Of a stretch of DNA of 64,000 nucleotides, positions 1 to 13,696 are shown piece after piece. Every line of letters starts with the position of its first letter. Position 1 is the first letter of the stretch. Source of the DNA: Anniella stebbinsi (lineage: Eukaryota; Chordata; Lepidosauria; Squamata; Anniellidae); the NCBI GenBank assembly GCA_029215795.1, contig JARDYH010000005.1:36648001-36712000 (forward strand), given 5' to 3'. A program made the position numbers and the translations under genes. The notes beneath the pieces were generated by a model. The model saw only the letters and a list, made by a program, of their open reading frames with translations, did no database searches and had not been told where the DNA came from.

Positions 1-927
1 TATGATCTGTGTGGGGTATTGCATAGCTGATCCTGTTTGAAGGGAAGAAGTTAGATTTTTCTCTCATTCAAATTAGCGAATTTCCCCCTCCCCAGGGGCC
101 ATGCAACCAATGCCCAGATCTTTGCTTCCCTCAAGGAAGGAGTCTCAGGGCTAAGGATGGAAAGAAAGAGACAAAGATCTTAACAGCAGTAACAGAGCCT
201 GGTCCACGCAGAGCAATGATCAGAAAGTTAATTTGGCTTAACATGCCTGTGGGTCCATTCAATATATATCTCACACCTTTATGGCTTAAAAGGTATGGGT
301 TCAGTAAATGTGTCAGTTTGTGGAAAGGAGGAACAATTGGCTGAAGTGTGATGTCACACATTTCTTTCTCCAGCCCAATTATTTAGTATATCACTTGATG
401 GCAATGAGGTATCTTTCTTTGCTTTCCTTTTCTTGTTCATATGATCTCCCGTTTTACTTATCCTTTGCCTGCTCTCCTCCATCTATCTTCCTTCTCCACT
501 GTCCTCATCTTCTGATTACTTTCTGTACTATTTTGTGCTCTTCTGTTCACAGGCCACTTTCACCCAATTTAATAGTATATATACCTCATTCCTTTGATGT
601 TTTGGTGAAGACTAACAGCAACTAGATTCCTCTTAATTTTACTCAGCCATAGTCTCTTGAGATTGAGGAATGTATACGTTACCCAACATGAATCACATTA
701 TTACTGGAGTATAGAGAATAGGGTAGTGAGTGGACAGGTAGGAATTAGGATGTGGAGAGGGGACTACTAAGTTTGCAATTTATTGGAATCTTGTGTATAA
801 GCAAAATGTTGCATTAAACGAAGTTCAATATGTTTGCTATAACAGCGATCAAAACATTTTTTAAAAAAATTCAGCAACCAAACCTCCATTTCCCCTCCTC
901 TTGTAATAAACTTCCATGGCAGTAGAT
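1..927. other. No gene seen
   Basis: AT-rich sequence without a coding signature. The short open frames here have no recognisable domain, and no clear repeat boundary could be placed. Confidence 0.5.
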
Positions 928-1247
928 TAGGGTGACCAGATAAAATCCAGGTCAGAGCTCATGTAACTTTAACAGTTGTTGAGAAAAGGGAATTTCAGCC
1001 AGTGTCATTTGTATGCAATTAGTTCCTGGTGAAATTCCCTCTTCATCACAACTGTTAAAGTTGCAGGGGCCCTTCCTTCTTTTGTATATGGTCACTCTAG
1101 TATAGTGCCTGCACCTTTAACTGTTGTGATGAAGAGGGAATTTCACCAGGAACTAATTGCATACAAATGGCTCTGGCTGAAATTCCCTTTTCTCTACAAC
1201 TGTTAAAGTTACATGAGCCCTAACCTGGATTTTATCTGGTCACCCTA
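928..1247 (-). mobile_element. Palindromic hAT-type MITE, copy 1, with 8-bp TSD
   Basis: This 320-bp foldback element begins TAGGGTGACCAG and ends with its reverse complement. It is flanked by a perfect 8-bp target duplication, CAGTAGAT (920-927 and 1248-1255). TIR plus 8-bp TSD indicate the hAT superfamily. The arms are near-identical inverted copies, and the asymmetric ~50-bp centre is in the opposite orientation to the copy at 33510. It has no coding capacity, so it is non-autonomous. The right flank reads into a CR1 tail, so it landed in an older CR1. Confidence 0.85.
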
Positions 1248-1607
1248 CAGTAGATTCACGAGTGGCAAGAGAAAATATTTCTTCACACAATGCAAGCTAT
1301 GGAATTCAAGGCCCCGCCGAGATAGGATAATGGCCACAGGCTGAAAAGCTTCTGACAGGCATTTCAACAAATTCATCCAGGATAAATCTAACAATGGTGA
1401 CTACTAGTCATGATGGCTATGTGAAACTTCCAGGTTCAGAGACAGCCTGCAGGGGTGCAACACCAGGAGAGGGCTCTTGCCCTCATGTCTGGCTTGTGGG
1501 CTTCCCAGAGGAGGCATCTGGTTAGCCATGGCAGGAAGCAAGATGCTGGACCCGAGGGACCCTTGGCCTGATTCAGCAGGGCTCTCCTTGTGTCCTTATG
1601 AAGAGAC
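1248..1607 (+). mobile_element. CR1 LINE 3' end fragment
   Basis: Diverged remnant of the CR1 ORF2 C-terminus (reading like RKYFFTQ..KLWNS), followed by the characteristic 3' UTR and the tail ending near CTTGGCCTGATTCAGCAGG and TCCTTATGAAG. Interrupted on its left by the hAT MITE. Confidence 0.7.
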
Positions 1608-2346
1608 TCAGCTGTCAGAGCTGTCATACCATGCAACGGAGTGAAGCAACTTGCTTCAGGCAACACTATGAGGGCAGTGGGGCTAGTGAAGGTGTCTGGA
1701 TGGGGCAGCAAAACTGTTGGCCGTGGGAATAGGGAGCATTTGGGCCTACTTTCAAGGAGCAAAATGTCTTGGTCCACCTTGGCAGCTGATGTTTTTCAAC
1801 CTTTCATGCTGCTGTTAAAGGCAAAGGGGGTTTAATGCCATATAGAGATGCATGGATATCCTGATGCCCTCTGCATGGCTACTAAGGGATGTATGTATAG
1901 GGAGATTCTTATATGATACAGAGAAAATATAAGGCAGGGTTAGGTGGGAGCGTGGCTAGTTCTATCACCACTACCATCTACAATGCCTTTTATTTTTTTT
2001 TGTATCATGTAAGAACCTCCCTACACACACATCCGTTAATACCCATACCGGGGAGTGGGGGGTGGGGTGAGAGCATGATATGTATGACGTACTGGACAGG
2101 TGGGTAGGTGGATTTATACTAGAGTGATTCTAGATATTTCTAACCACCCTTCAGTAGAAATTCCGGGGCAGTTTACATAAAAAAAAAAATAGATTAATTT
2201 TTTTTTAAAAAAATCATCATCATCAAACAGCCTTAAAAAGCACCAAGATCTTACACTGTGGTAAGTAAAAGGGTTAGGGATAACATGTTTTGGGCTTTTG
2301 GGCTGCAACTTTATCATAGGTCCTTGTCCCAAACACATTTCTTTGG

Positions 2347-2478
2347 AGAGGGGCTGTAGCTCAATGGCAAAGCAATTGCTTTGTCCGCAGAAGGTCCCAG
2401 GTTCAATCCCCGGTGACAATCCTGGGCTAGATGGACTAAGGGTCTGATTTAGTATAAGGCAGCTTCCTATGTCATTGA
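2347..2478 (+). mobile_element. tRNA-derived SINE (squamate type)
   Basis: GGGCTGTAGCTCAATGGCAA is an RNA polymerase III A-box-like tRNA head, with GGTTCAATCCC as the B box, then the conserved body TGGGCTAGATGGACTAAGG and CAGCTTCCTATG. It looks like a tRNA gene but has a SINE body and no functional cloverleaf. The central part is shortened relative to the copy at 38573. Confidence 0.8.
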
Positions 2479-2499
2479 TATCTCACATTGATATCTCAC

Positions 2500-5400
2500 A
2501 GGGGATATATAAGGAGGTTCCTAGTGCTAGATTAATTTTGCCTCAAAGGGAACAACATAATATAGCAGCACAATCTATAGCTAGCAGATGAGCATGCTAA
2601 ATTGGGCTAATCTTAGTTCAGGCATTTTGAAAGGTGAACAATGCACACACACTATATGAACTATTTATTGTGGGGGGACAAAAAGGAAAAAAAGGGGGGG
2701 AAGAAGTCTATTGTGATGGCAAATGGAAGGTACATAGGAGAAATAATTGAAATCCATACATACCACCAAAAGGTAGCACCAGGTTCCTGTCCAAAGCACC
2801 AAGAGCTTAAATGAAATGTCTACTAATGGCAAATCAGTTGCAATAGCCAGAATTTGGAGTGAGCATTCCAGATCTAGGATAAAGCAGAGCATTGATCTGG
2901 AACAGGAGTGGAAAGGAATTCCTTGACTAACTCACCTGGACACTGACAAGCTCTAAGCCTGCAGAACCCTTTTAAGATGGTGAGCCAAATCCCCCGCCCC
3001 CGCCCTGGACTAGCAACCATCATGGGTGGGGAACCTGTGGCACGCCAGGCCAGCCCATACTGCCTTAGAAAAGGACCTGTGTACTCAGAAGGGAGAGGGG
3101 CAGAGCAGCAACTGAGCTGTGGCTCAATTATGTCACTCCTCCCCATGCAGGGAAGGTGACAGAGGAGTGAAGCTGGCTGCCTGCTCAGCCAGCACTTTGG
3201 GAGGCCAGCTAAGCCTGCTTCGTTCCTCCCCAGTGTTGCCCACATGGGGAACAGAGAAGAGAAGCTGGTGCCTTGGTGGGCTTTGCTCTGCTGGAGCTTT
3301 CTCTAGATGGCTCCCTGACCTAAGCCGTTATCACACCGGCGGTTTGAAGCACACTCACCGCGAATTTGATCCAATTCTTTCACACGACGTCCTCCCCCTC
3401 TTGCTGTTCTCGCGCCCTGAGTGCTCCTTTTTTAGTTCCTCTTTCAAAATATCCCTGAAAGGGGATTGTCCATTTGCAGGCAAGTTCAGGCAAGTTGGCT
3501 GAGGTATTGGAGCAAAAGCGACCACGTGTGATCAAAAGGCTACATTCGCATAAGAAACGGAGGGGGAACCAGCAGAAGCAAACTGGGTAGGTGTGATAAA
3601 GGCCTGAGATACCGGCTGGTGGAGAAGCCTGCCATTCAGAACCTTGGTCGGGAGGCAGCTTCACTGTGCCAGGGCTTTCCCCATTTAGAGAAAGCCCAGG
3701 CAAAGCAAAGCAGCTCACCCCCAACAGAGAAACCGGTGGTGTCAGGACAAGGTCCCAACCCTAATGACATGGATCAGGCCCCAGCTCCTGGCAGCATTCA
3801 GCCTGTGAGGGGGGATCTTCTGGGGGGCAATTTGGCCCCAATATGGTTCACCACATGATTGTGGTTCACCTTCTGATTCCTAGCAAGAGTGATAAAAGAA
3901 GGGCAGATGGGGGGAGGGGAGTTTCGGCTTGTCAAAAAAGGTGCAAGGATGGAGCCAAGAAAGGGTGAGGCAGTACATGGGGACTTAAGTGCCACAGGGA
4001 ACCTCAGGTTTCAGTGGCAAGGGGTTTGACCTTGCAAGGGGTAGAATATATAGATTTTAGAGCAATATCAGGGGAAAGAAAAATAAAAACTGTGAGAGTA
4101 GGTAGGTATATACCTATTTCAGAGGAAAGGGAACACAGAGAGCTCCACTTCCTGTCTGGTCACAATCATGTGGAAACCCACAGTGAGCAGTGGCAATTTG
4201 GACTTCTCAGAACCTTTAGATACCAATTAATCACACAATGTACACCGGCTAGAAAATCACTGTGGTGTGAAGTGTCCTTCATTCCGATGCGGACAAAGTC
4301 TGATATAGCCAAAAATGGGGGACAGATGACTGCCTAAGCCATTATTACAAACCCTTGAACCTTGCATAGTGTGGAATGCAGTTACAAAAATATAATTTGG
4401 AATTAAGAACTATAAAGAAATGCCCCTCCTTGGTCTCTGACTAACTTCTCCGCCCCCCCCACAACAAACAGAGAGAGAGAAGCTACTTAATTGTTGGCTG
4501 TGCCTGGCATGGGATCTTGTGGAAAGCCTAACATGATGTCCTCAGCTTTTAGCTTGGCTATAGGAAAGGTGCCCAACTGAGCTGAAAGCCAACAATCTAT
4601 AATGGTCCCACCATGTGCTCCTACTGCGAGACACAAGGCAAAGAAGGCAAAGCCACAACATTCTGTAGCCTCACTGATGCAGCTACCTATGCAAAGTAGC
4701 TCCTGAGTACCCCTAGATGGGGAGACAAGTTCCCAGCAGCTCCACTGAAATGAATACTTGCCCAAATGTAGCAATGGCTGCTTCACCCGGGGGGGGGGGG
4801 GGTGAATTTCTATCCGGACATATGAAGGAGGAAAGTAGCAGCACAGGCAAGAAGTAAAGCTTTGGTCCTGGAAACATGGGTTCAACCGGAGAGAGAAAAA
4901 GGGCTGTGAGTGAATCACAAGGAATGAGCAGCCTGCCAGGCAAACCTTGGACAGATCTTAGAGTCGACAGAATACCGCATCTGAATGCATCGTATTCTGT
5001 GGAAGATCTCCTCTAACAATGGTTCAAACAGGGGCTAGACTCAAGGGCAGTTATAGAGCTCAGGCTAGGAGCACAAAGAAGATAATGATTTGGGCTGTAT
5101 TTAGAATGGGGTAAGACCAAGGCTTTAATAGTTTGGTTTTGGGGATTGAATAAGAGCCTTATAGAAGTTCTCAGCTTCTTGACTGAGAGCTTCTCTGCAT
5201 GAGTGATTTATTGCATGGTCATGATTGGTCATGGAAGTTTGTGGGTCATTTACATGATGTTGTAAATCTCCAGGACATCCCCCATGCTTTCCCCCTTTTA
5301 TCCCACTTTCAAAAAGATTGGAGATAAGCTGTAATAACAGTTAATGGCACTATATTGGCAGTGTGTAATATTGGCATTGCACTATAATTCAGCCACTAGA

Positions 5401-7075
5401 TGGTGCTGTTTCATTGACCATTACCGAGAAGGGAAGTTTTCAATTTCAAAGCACATTTTGCTGTCTAAAGTAGCCCATTGTAAACCTGTAAAGAATCCGG
5501 AAGAAGAAAGCCCGGTAAGAATGCGAGATTTTTGCTTAGTGTAGAGAAGCTCTAAGTTTGGGGTGGCTGATTAAGCATGACAAAGCCTAGACTTCCATGG
5601 GACAAGCAAGTAGTGGTTCCCAGAACAAGAGAAACCATAAGGGATACTCAGGTGCTTTATCCTAGTGATTTATATGGAGCTGAGTGCACTTCAGGATTAG
5701 ATCATATTTCTTGCAAAGGGTTTAGACTGGCTAATTAAAGTAACCCTCATAGGTTGCTAGACTAGGGCACTGACCTTGAAGTCAAGAGGGCTTTGACATT
5801 TATTTCATTTATAACATTTATAGATCACATCTTCATTCAAAATAGGATTTCAGGTCAGTATACACAAAAATCAAATATTCAACATATTTTTTAAAAAGCA
5901 TAAAACCTAATATTTTAGACATTAAAACTGAAAGACAAAAACAATTTCAACCAGCTTTTTTTTAAAAAATAAATTTTAAATGCTTGGGCAAATAAAAATG
6001 TTTTAATTTGTACTGAAGAGTACAATATTGGAGCCAGGCCTATCTCCCACAGGCTACTACCATCACAGAGATGGCCCTGTTTTTTGTAGATGAAAAATGT
6101 ACTTCTGTGGAACAGAGAGAAAGGCCTTCTCTGATTATCTTAATGCACAAGCAAATTGATATGGGAGGAGGCCCTCCTTCTAATATTTGGGCCCCAAACT
6201 ATTTAGGGCTTTAAAAGGTAACACAGGTAACTTGGATTCAGCTTGATAGAGAATAGGCAGGTATTGTCGAACTGAATGTAATACGGCTCCGCTTAGGCAA
6301 ACCTGCCAGAATTCTAGCAGCTACTAATAGAAGCTTCTAAAGTGTTTTCAGGTGCAGTCCTGTGTAAAACAAAACACATTTTAGTAGACTATCCCTATCC
6401 AAGAAGCGCTGCAGCTGAAGCGGATAAAGGTGTACCAAGCCACTGAGGCTACTCGGGCCTCAACTGGCAATGTCCAATCTAAGACCTCTCTCAAGCAGCA
6501 CACCTGCTCCTTCAGGTGAAATGCAGGTTGTACCCCAACTTCTGAGACCTGGAAACTATCTATCCACAGTGCCTTCATCTTGCATGGATTCAGCTTCTAT
6601 TAATTGATCCTCATCCAGATCATTACTGAGCCCAGATAATGGTACAGCACCTCCATAGTCTCACCTGGCTCTGGTGAAAAAGAGAAACAGAGCTGGTGGC
6701 CATTACCATACTAACGACACTTTACTTCAAATTTATTTGGAATACTCAACTACTCACATGAGTTACAATGGAGGACATGTAGGCGATGAACTTAAATTAC
6801 AGTAAAGGTAGGCAGCTGGCATGCTACCTTTTGCTCCTAGCTCCCATGAGTCTCTTATCCATGCAAAAGATTTATTAGACAAGTTGCTAGTGTGATGCCA
6901 ATATACACGTATAAAAGCCCTCATGGATGAGCTTCTCAGGAACAATCATCACTGTATACCTGCTTGATAGCAACCTAAAATAATGCTGATAAACTGGGGA
7001 GCCGTGGCCTACTTTTGCAGAAGCTACATTGATTGCTCTCCAGAGTTACATGTTCATTTACACATTTAATAGTTC
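2500..7075. other. Intergenic; no gene seen
   Basis: The interval contains a 12-G run near 4790 and diverged LINE-like sequence at roughly 5790-6660 in minus-strand orientation, which I could not assign to a family. No ORF has a recognisable domain or splice pattern. Confidence 0.45.
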
Positions 7076-7079
7076 CATT

Positions 7080-7200
7080 CTTCATATTTATTTATTTAAT
7101 CAGTTTATCTGGGACAGAAGTCAGGGTGATAGGTCTGTAGTACCGTGGAGCCCTCCTCTTTAAAGATTGCTATTTGAAAATTAATGTTCCATTGATCACT
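7080..7200 (-). mobile_element. LINE reverse-transcriptase fragment
   Basis: On the minus strand the sequence reads PRYYRPITLTSVPDKLIK, matching the conserved first RT block (N/YYRPI-L-S) of LINE ORF2. The reading frame does not extend; it is an old fragment. Confidence 0.55.
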
Positions 7201-7204
7201 TTCC

Positions 7205-10200
7205 AGTCATCTGATATGAAGGTTAATTTTAAGAAGTCATCTTATATGAAGACTCATTTTTCTTATTAGCGCTGCGATTTCACATCTGAGTACCTCAAGA
7301 AATCCCAATTTTCTGATCCACTTTTGAATAATATTGGTTCCCTACCGGATTCTAGGGAGTTAACAACGAAGTATAGATATTGCCACTGTACTTTGCGCAT
7401 AAACTGCCCTGTGGCATCTGATTGACCATTGGTGAATACTCAACTACATTAACCATTGCTCACAGCCAACATGGTAATATTACCTCTTTGGCTTTCATAT
7501 CAGCAACAAGCGCTTTAGGGCAAACCCATTCGACACTGGGTTTGAGGAAATGTCTTTTCCTTTTAATCCATGAAAAGGCCTTTGTTTTTCGATTCAGCTA
7601 GCTAGCTTATTCTAGCTGAGCTGTTGTATAGCTATGTCTCTGTCTGTTTAAAACTTCAAGGGAACGCTTAATGTAGCTCAAACATAACTGAAAAAGCCAC
7701 TTTAAAAAATAAAAAGCATGACACATTTTGAAAACAACAACACCTTTGTAAAGATGTTACATAAGGTGTGTGCCAATTTGGTGCCACACTCCCATGTGAC
7801 TGCTTTTGTGCATTTGTTCTCACTTGACATTATATATACCAATAGTGAATGCTGATTTTTATGTAGCCAAAATGATACCATTGGCAGGGTTCAGGGACCC
7901 CAAGGTTTGCAGAAGTACAAAATACTTTAGGACAACTAAGAAAATAGCCCAGTGAGGACTGAGCATGTACAATGGCCAAGGAACAGTGAAATCAACAACA
8001 GAAAACTGAGTGGGGAGTGGGTGGAATGGAGTGGCTTGCAAAAGGGCACGGCTGGCTGGCATCTGAATAGGAGTGCTCGACGCTGCAACATTTTGTTGCA
8101 GGTCCAACTATTTTAATATCCTCCACACCCTCTTTTTGCTTTCCACAGGGTAGATTTTATCAAGCTAACAATATGCATGAGCTAACTGGCCCTGTTTACT
8201 AAGTATAGACAGATAAAAACCTGTGGCCAGTATATTCTAAAATCATGTCCCACATCTCTGAATCTATTTGTTCACCTTTCCTCCAAAACTAATTTGCTAG
8301 TGTAGATGGGAAAGGTGCTGTTAGAAAGCTAATGGGGAAAGGGAGCAGAACCTGCAACCTTTGGTCCCACCTTCATACGTGACACTTCTTTTTAGGAGCT
8401 GCATAGGGGACCACCACCACTTTCCCCAGCTTTAGGAAGGCACTATGGTCTTTGTGCCATCAGCAGCAAATGCACCAATTCCAACTCCAACCCAGACCTA
8501 TTTGCATACCTACCATTCAATTATTTGTATGCCTAGCCATGTTACCTCATCCTAAGGAAATGGGAAAAGACTGGAAGCAAAGAGTCAATGATGTATGTGG
8601 ATACAAATAGATGAGCAACAACAAGCACAGCTACTGCATCCACCCATATCCTCTCCGTTTGGCAAACCTTTTGCTAGTTACATAGAATATCCACAAAAGA
8701 GGCCCTCAATTAGGCCCGCACAGATACGTCACTTCCATACTTCAGCTCTTACAGAAAACGATGGTGGCTGAAGCTCTCTTTGGGCAGCCTTGGACTGGAA
8801 CTCTACATTTCCTACCCAGCTAGACATAAGCAAAAGTTCAGCAACAGCTCTAACAGCCCATGTGAGTCAATGGAGCTTTTGTGGATTCACAGGCCGCACG
8901 TAAGCAATCCTTTAGTTTACAAAGGGCCAAAGGTGGGGAGTTTCTCAGCCTACGTTAGAATGGTGCTTGCTTTGCACAAGGAGAGGAACGGGGGACTAAA
9001 GCCTATTTTCAACCCCTGCCTCTTTATCCCAAATGCAGGGAAGAAAGTGGAGAATATTCAGCAGCATCAGAAGAGTCAATGCTCATCCAACCTGCACATG
9101 TAATATCGCCATGTAATCCATAATGTGGGTGGCAGGTGGCAGGGGTCAGCATCATCTCTGAAGCAATTTTGGAAAGTGGAGCAGCTGAGTAAAAGGAGGT
9201 GTTAGTAGGAGTTGGGATATACCTTGATGCAGCTACGTCAATGGCCTATCTTGCATATTCCAAATGAATGTTGGCAGCAAGGGGGGTAGGTGGGTTTCCA
9301 GGACTCAGTCAAATTCTACTCTGTCCTAGAACTGGCTTTATTTTACCCGATCCCTCAGCATGACTTTAGACACGCTTGCTTCCATCACCCACTCTTCTGA
9401 ATTAAGATTGAGAGTAAAAAACATGACAAGTGGCAACGTCCTTTTTCTCAGTGCAGTATGAATATGCTCTGATGGGACCCGCTGTCTCTTCTCTTGCTGA
9501 TTTGAAATCCTTGTTTTCTATATGCCGAATGCACACTGGCTTTGCTAGAGTGGCAGAAGAGTCTCACTGCTTTAAATGGTCTTCAACCAATCCTTTTTCT
9601 TCTCAGCACTCAGATCCCCAGCTGGATTACTTAAAATAGAAAGTTAACTGTAAAATGTCCAAGAAGAGTTTAGGTACAACCTGAGATAACAAATTAAAAT
9701 TCTATTTTTGTTTGCATACATGTTACTAATATGTTGGTTGCCACTTTATTAGGCCTGGAGCTAGGAAGAGGTGAAACACAGAGAGTACCATGCTCACTCA
9801 CCTGATACTGTTGGAGATGGGCCATTTCCAAATAACAGCCATGCTGAAGGAGTGTTTCTTGTCCTTTTCTGCACCTCTTCACCATGAAGAGAGTGTATGT
9901 TCCTTTTTTTAAAGTCATTCTCACCACTGAACGCCTCTTGTTGCAATTCTCAATGTGCATATGCATCTGAGGGCTCTCAGTTGATACCTTCATATAAGTG
10001 ATAATTAACCCTAAATGCAAGTAATTCTACAGATGTGTCCACTACAGAACTCATCTGAAGTTTAATAATACCTGCACTTGACACAGAGCCAGCACAGCAG
10101 CTTATACATTCTGATGAGGTGCTTTTTGAATGGAGGAGTTTCTCGCTTGATGCTGCCATTTTGGTGCTATCATTTTGGTGCTATTTTGTTCAGTTTTTAT

Positions 10201-10600
10201 GTCTTATGGAGACGTGTATCTTGGAAGTTTTGTTGAGGTTCCATGATGAGGGCAGGCCATAAGGTAGGATGTTTATTCACTAAAATCTTTATAAAATAAG
10301 AGGCTTTCTTATAATACAACGTTTTGATACAGGAAATAGCTTTGGGACAATCCTGTCAGCTGGCTATAGTTTCATTTTCCTATAATAGGTTTAGAGCACC
10401 ACCTTCTGGAAAACATCAGTGATGCACACATTGCAATCACCTGCTTAGAGAAAAACAAAACGAGGAAATAGGTACTGAAATGCAGAATTTTGTTACACTT
10501 CAATTTTCTCTTTTAAGAGTCCAAAACAGGCTGGACCAGACTAGGAGAAAGCAACATTAGAAGCTAGGCACCAAAGAGAAACAACTGCTACCCAGAAACA
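7205..10600. other. Intergenic; no gene seen
   Basis: No coding signature, tRNA or clear repeat border. ORMDL2, expected near here from mammalian synteny, was looked for by its conserved termini and not found. Confidence 0.45.
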
Positions 10601-10619
10601 AATATTTTAATAGATTTCC

Positions 10620-10707
10620 AACACAATCCTAGGCATGTCTACTCAGAAGTAAGTACTACTGAGTCCAATCAGGCATCCAGGAAAGTGTGCATAAGATTGC
10701 AGCCTCA
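10620..10707 (+). repeat. Short ~90-bp interspersed palindromic repeat
   Basis: Sequence of the type CAATCCTAGGCATGTCTACT, then CAGAAGTAAGTACTACTGAG, ending AGATTGCAGCCTCA. The two ends are imperfect inverted copies. At least four other copies occur in the window. Confidence 0.6.
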
Positions 10708-11595
10708 GTTACTTATTGGATCACTTCATGTTCAGGGTAATGTATGGATTGTGCATTAATTTGAAGTAAACTCCACCTAAAGAAATACCAAAAAAAAAAC
10801 CAGAAAGAAAATCCAACAACATGAATGGGTAACTAACCCAAAGGACAAGCAGGCCAGAGCAACTCTAGTTAAAAGGTGAGGGAAGGCCTGTCAAATTTGC
10901 AGTATGTCCTGAATCTGGGACCTGGTGGTAACAGTTAAATCCCTTTGCCACCACTGAGCAAAGAAAGGTATAGCAGGAAGACAAGCCAGGCCTGCAGGAT
11001 CTCTCTCCCCGCAATAGTTTGGAGCAGGTCAGGAGGGAAGCCTTCTCTAAGAAATTGTTGATGAGGCTTGGCTCTTTCATTATCAACAATTATATTATGG
11101 ACCGTCATGTTTGTTCTTCTACTTTGGACCCTACAACAAGCCCTCCATGACACCTTGTTCAAATGACAGGAACCCGTCAGACAGAAATCAGGATGCAAAT
11201 AGCTGGAGCTGCAACTCAGAATGGAGGGCAGTTCACAGAGGTGTCAGGGAGACATGGGAATAGCAGGGTGTGCTGCAGCTCCAAAGAGCAAATCAGTGAA
11301 AACACACTAGCCCTGGTCCTTTCCCTTTTTTGTTGGCTTTACAATGGGAAGCTGCTCTATGAAGAGCTCCACTGCAGGGAGAAAATCAGCTAGCCCTTTT
11401 ATCAGCAGGGTGCAGCAAGTCAAGCACTTATACTGTTCCCTGACGTGCTGTGAACCCAAATCCCAAGTCCCAATACGGGCAGAAGAGAATGATTGACAAC
11501 TGAACCTCTGTAATGCCTTTATGAAAGAAGGAATTGGTTTGTGGTACTCTGCCCTGCTGCACAAGGGCAAAAGGTGGAAAAATGCCATCACATAG

Positions 11596-11782
11596 GAAGC
11601 TGCCTTATAATGAGTCAGACCCTTGGCCCATCTAGCCCAGTATGGTCAACACTGTCTGGCAGCAGCACTCCAGGGTTTCAGGCAGGAGCTTTTCCTGTTC
11701 TACTTGGAGATGCTGGGGATCAAACCTGGGATCTTCTGCATGCAAAGCCAATGTTCCACCACTGAGCCATGGCCCCTCCCCT
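11596..11782 (-). mobile_element. tRNA-derived SINE (squamate type), minus strand
   Basis: In reverse orientation it has the GGGGCCATGGCTCAGTGG head, the GGTTTGATCCC B box and the body ending in CAGCTTCC. Same family as the copies at 2347 and 38573. Confidence 0.85.
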
Positions 11783-11789
11783 GGATGCT

Positions 11790-13458
11790 GCTTTGGTTTT
11801 TAAATGGAAAAGCAGGTTATATAACCTAAAACCCTTTATATCCCCAGTTCATTTTCTTTAGCCATCCTACCTAGGCCTATACACCTGTACCATAATTCAC
11901 AATCTTTCTCTAAAATGCATTGAAGGATGATGGCCACAGAAATTTCTACACATACACAACCAATGGAGTAACTGTAGTTATTGGATCTATGCCACTTCAA
12001 TGGTAAGTACTTGGATCTAGAGTTTGTAAGTACACTGATATGAACAGCCTCGCTTGTCAGCTGATGCCCTGAATTTTCACCATAAATTAAATCAAGGACT
12101 AACATTAATTCTCTCCTTGAAATGTCAGGGAGAAGAGAGGCAAGAAATTCCTAAAATGTGTAATTGTGATGTGCATAGAACAGGCAAGAATTAAACCACA
12201 GGCCAGACTCTCCAAGGCATTTATATGTATTTATAGAAAGGGGAATACACATGGTATTAAATATATGTATGTACATACAAATATGAACTTTTAAAAAAGC
12301 AACCTTCAATAAAACAGGTTGGACAGTTACAGAGCTAACTGTCCATGCTAAATCTTGGGGCCGAATCCACCAGTTTCTTAACTGGTTTGACCACAGTCCT
12401 GGGACAGTATACACAAACGATGTGCTTGCCAGGATCAGGGAAGAGCAAACCAAGCCCCTTAGAAACACAGGGACTTGGATCTCTCAGAGAGTCACTTTGC
12501 ATTCAGAGCCAGAAGTAGCTATTTGCTCTTTAACCATGGGGTGGTGCAGAACACCTCATCTCAGTAGTCTTGCAACAGAACCATGGAACATTTGAGACTC
12601 AAAAAGCCTGCTTGGCATAATCCTGAGTATCTGCACTGTTTGTGCAGCCCCTGAAATAATAACTAGGGGTGTATCTTTATCTCCTCCTAACTTTACTAAG
12701 TTTGGGGACTCAATGGGTTCCTTTGCATGGTAGGCAATGAATTAAAATTTTCTAGCAAGGATGTTGCAGGTGGGAGAAGGGTCTCTTCCTCTCTTCTATT
12801 AGAATTGGTAGAACACCCAGTATGGGGTAAGAAGATAGTTGCTGATATTGAATAACAATTAGGGGGCCATTTCCTGCACTCTTTAAAAATTACCACACGC
12901 CAAGCCTTTCATGGACAATTAGCCACCCTGTAAGACTCAACTTTTCTCCAAGTCCCAGATGAGCTAAAAGGCTGATGATAGGACAAATGGAGTAAATCAG
13001 AAGAGATTCCAGTCTAGTCATCCTTGTGGACAATAGATAAATAATTGGCTAACATCACTGGTGGTAGTCATATTTCTGCTGAAGAGGGAATGCTGAACAA
13101 TTATAGAAGCATCTCAATAAAGTCATCTTAAATTAGATCCCATGGCTCAATATACTCTGTACTACCAACACCTCACACCTGGCCATGCCACATCTTCATT
13201 ATGATGCTTTCAGGAAGCCTTCCACCGGAGTTCTTTGGTATCACGGGATCCGTGTCAACAATTGCAGTGAAGAGGAGAGAGTGTTTTTCCAGTCATAATT
13301 TACTGGATTACGGATTAGTCCAGAGGAACCTGAATCATCTGGATTTTTGACACTAACAAGAATACACTTTTCCCTTTTGAAACAGCCCTTTTGCTACCTG
13401 ACAAAGAGCCTGGTATCCAGGCAAGCCTAGGAGATTTCACTCCCACCCGGTCGCATCC
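11790..13458. other. DNAJC14 3' UTR and downstream sequence; no other gene seen
   Basis: The left part of this stretch is downstream of DNAJC14 and the right part should be its 3' UTR. No minus-strand AATAAA stands out. No open frame has a recognisable domain. Confidence 0.4.
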
Positions 13459-13696
13459 TCAGCGCTGAAAGGGGCGTCGCACCTTTTTCCGCCGTTTCTG
13501 CTTGGAATCTCCCTTCTGGGAAGTACTGTCCACCTTTGATGGAGGGGCAGGAGGGGTTGGCACACTCCCTGGGGATGATGGCTGGGGTGTGCTGAAAAAA
13601 TTCCCATTCGGCATCTGTCCATGATTCCCTTGGAAGATATGGTTGAAGAAGTCCTGTAGTTCTGCAGCTGAAGTTGGGCTCCCATCCGAAGCAGCT
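13459..13696 (-). CDS. DNAJC14: DNAJC14 last coding exon and stop
   Basis: The acceptor CCCACCAAG precedes [20 protein letters not shown]. The exon continues with GQMPNGNFF, a Pro/Ser-rich stretch, and the basic tail [13 protein letters not shown], with the TGA at 13461-13459. The 3' UTR continues to lower coordinates; I found no convincing AATAAA in minus-strand orientation nearby, so the transcript end is not placed. Confidence 0.94.

Noticed and set aside
2347..2420. A functional tRNA gene
   Set aside because: The A and B boxes are there, but the sequence continues into the SINE body shared with 11596 and 38573, and the cloverleaf is not maintained.
1..13458. ORMDL2 or SARNP exons on the left of DNAJC14
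   Set aside because: Searched by eye for conserved protein ends on both strands; nothing convincing was seen. Absence is not proven.
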